A program made the position numbers and the translations under genes. This document shows positions 54,137-55,247 of a stretch of 55,247 nt of DNA, one piece after another. This DNA is from Chloroflexota bacterium (lineage in GTDB: Bacteria > Chloroflexota > Anaerolineae > Promineifilales > Promineifilaceae), in contig JAAYYY010000038.1 of NCBI GenBank assembly GCA_012515125.1, positions 1 through 55,247 on the forward strand, in the 5' to 3' direction. Positions within the stretch are counted from its first letter, which is position 1. Each line of letters begins with the position of its first letter. A model generated the notes under the pieces. The model was not told where the DNA came from. It searched no databases and was given only the letters and a program-made list of their open reading frames with translations.

Positions 54137-55247
54137 AAAAACTCAGTAAGCATCTACGCCGCGCTTTTCTGCGCTCTTACTTTCTGTTTTTTATCCTCCT
54201 GCTGCTGCTGGCGGCCGGGATCGCCGGCTTCTTCTATCTCCTCGCCCTGCTTAACGGGCAGACGCTGATGGGCTGGTGGCCGACGCTGATCGTGATGGGC
54301 GTGGCATTGGGGATCGTTGCGCTGCTGGTTCTCGTCGTCGGCAGTAGCCTCAACCGGCGGGTATACAAGGCCACACGGAGCCTGCTGGAAGAGGAGTACC
54401 AGCGGCTCCGGCTGGCCGACTCCCGCGCCCGCGCCCTGCAGGCGATGGCGGCGACGCTGCGCACGACGCTGAGCTTTGAGCGTGTGGTGGACGCCGCGCT
54501 GGATGTCTGCAGCCGCGTCGTGCGCGAAATGGGCGTGCCGACCCGGGCGCTGGTGGGCGCCGTCTTCCTCTACGATCGCAATCAGCTTGTTCCAGTAGCC
54601 ACGCGCAGCTTCATCCCGGCCGATCTCGAACGGCGGATCGAACGGGAGGCAGGCATTATTGGCATTGCCCTGGAAAAGGTGGAGCCCGCCGTGACGTACA
54701 CACCCAAAGATGACCCGGCCCTGGGCCGGCTGCTCACCTTCCAGGAGTGCCAGACAGCGGTCTGTATTCCGCTGCGCGCGGGCTTCCAGATTTTCGGCGT
54801 TATGGTGATTGGCAGCGAGCAGCGGCTGCAGTTTAATCAGGGCCAGATAGACCACTTCAACGCCGTCGCCGACCAGGCCGTGATTGCCCTGCAGAATGCG
54901 CAGCTATACCAGGATCTGCGGGCCGAGAAGCAGCGGCTGGTACAGGCCGACGAAGACGCCCGCAAGGCGCTGGCCCGCGACCTGCACGACGGACCGACGC
55001 AGAGTATCGCGGCCATTGCCATGCGTATCAACTACCTGCGCACCCTTATCGAGCGCGATCCCGACCAGGCGATGGTCGAGCTGGACAAAATCGAGCAGCT
55101 GGCGCGCGAAACCTCGCAGGAGGTTCGGGGGATGCTCTTTACGCTGCGTCCGCTCGTCCTGGAAACGGAAGGGCTGGCAGCCGCTCTCGAGACGGTCATC
55201 AACCGGATCCACGAGGCGGACGATGTGCAGGTCCGGATGGTCGGCGA
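54130..55247 (+). CDS. NarL-type membrane histidine kinase with GAF domain, 3' end outside window
   Basis: Not in the ORF track because its stop lies beyond the window; 372 codons are visible. Two N-terminal membrane helices ('SYFLFFILLLLLAAGIAGFFYLL' and 'TLIVMGVALGIVALLVLVVG') have almost no loop between them. A GAF domain (about 105-260) follows from 'TTLSFERVVDAALDVCSRVV' to 'VMVIGSEQ'. A HisKA_3 motif 'ALARDLHDGPTQSIAAIAMRI' carries phospho-acceptor His286. The ATPase would follow. It should phosphorylate a NarL/FixJ-type regulator, perhaps encoded just past the window. ATG 54130 overlaps the stop of a short upstream ORF. Confidence 0.88.
   Translation, partial: MVEKLSKHLRRAFLRSYFLFFILLLLLAAGIAGFFYLLALLNGQTLMGWWPTLIVMGVALGIVALLVLVVGSSLNRRVYKATRSLLEEEYQRLRLADSRARALQAMAATLRTTLSFERVVDAALDVCSRVVREMGVPTRALVGAVFLYDRNQLVPVATRSFIPADLERRIEREAGIIGIALEKVEPAVTYTPKDDPALGRLLTFQECQTAVCIPLRAGFQIFGVMVIGSEQRLQFNQGQIDHFNAVADQAVIALQNAQLYQDLRAEKQRLVQADEDARKALARDLHDGPTQSIAAIAMRINYLRTLIERDPDQAMVELDKIEQLARETSQEVRGMLFTLRPLVLETEGLAAALETVINRIHEADDVQVRMVG

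Overview
The window is high-GC, gene-dense chromosomal DNA with no rRNA, tRNA, CRISPR array, insertion sequence or phage structural gene that I can see. The gene set points to a Chloroflexota (Anaerolineae-like) bacterium: an F420-type luciferase-fold oxidoreductase, STAND-like ATPases joined to sensor or DNA-binding domains, YtxH and DUF2267 proteins, a secreted subtilase, and many promoters whose -10 box lies 6-9 nt before the start codon (leaderless mRNA). The assignment is inferred from gene families, not from a marker-gene tree.

Layout. 1-4.1 kb (minus strand): the 5' part of a secreted subtilisin-like protease; a Sak4/AAA_24-type P-loop ATPase with a LexA-like box in its promoter; and a two-gene unit of a MoaD/ThiS-like protein and an acetamidase/formamidase. 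4.3-10.7 kb (plus): two unrelated cation:proton antiporters (CPA1 and CPA2) and tex. 10.7-12.2 kb (minus): a secreted, membrane-anchored glycoside-hydrolase-like protein. 12.3-21.05 kb (plus): a UvrD-like helicase, a cytosolic STAND-like ATPase with an OmpR-type DNA-binding domain, and a 1644-residue transmembrane protein joining an FG-GAP-like extracellular region to the same kind of ATPase. The last two are the best candidate for an undescribed signalling system. 21-24.3 kb: SixA-like phosphatase, F420-type oxidoreductase, DUF2267 protein and GAPDH with a strong terminator. 24.3-35.5 kb (minus): a giant cyclic beta-1,2-glucan synthase-like enzyme behind a tandem universal stress protein, then enolase.

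35.7-44.4 kb (plus): a soluble GAF/PAS histidine kinase, cysteine desulfurase and MnmA (sulfur transfer to tRNA), three small membrane or envelope proteins ending in a terminator, and a RelA-type (p)ppGpp synthetase. 44.3-48.9 kb: an ABC exporter half with a degenerate ATP site, a FlaR-like kinase, ThpR, an internally deleted beta-lactamase-family remnant coupled to a thioesterase, and a SIMPL lipoprotein. 49-51.1 kb: shikimate pathway (AroK-AroB fusion, AroQ). 51.1-55.2 kb: a PD-(D/E)XK nuclease behind a ParB-fold protein, PsuG, and the 5' part of a NarL-type membrane histidine kinase.

Functional themes are signal transduction (two histidine kinases, paired STAND proteins, SixA, RelA), ion and stress homeostasis (antiporters, Usp proteins), central metabolism (gap, eno, aro), and DNA or RNA maintenance (Sak4-like ATPase, UvrD, nuclease, Tex, MnmA, PsuG, ThpR). 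Most long opposite-strand ORFs in the track are shadows caused by the high GC content.
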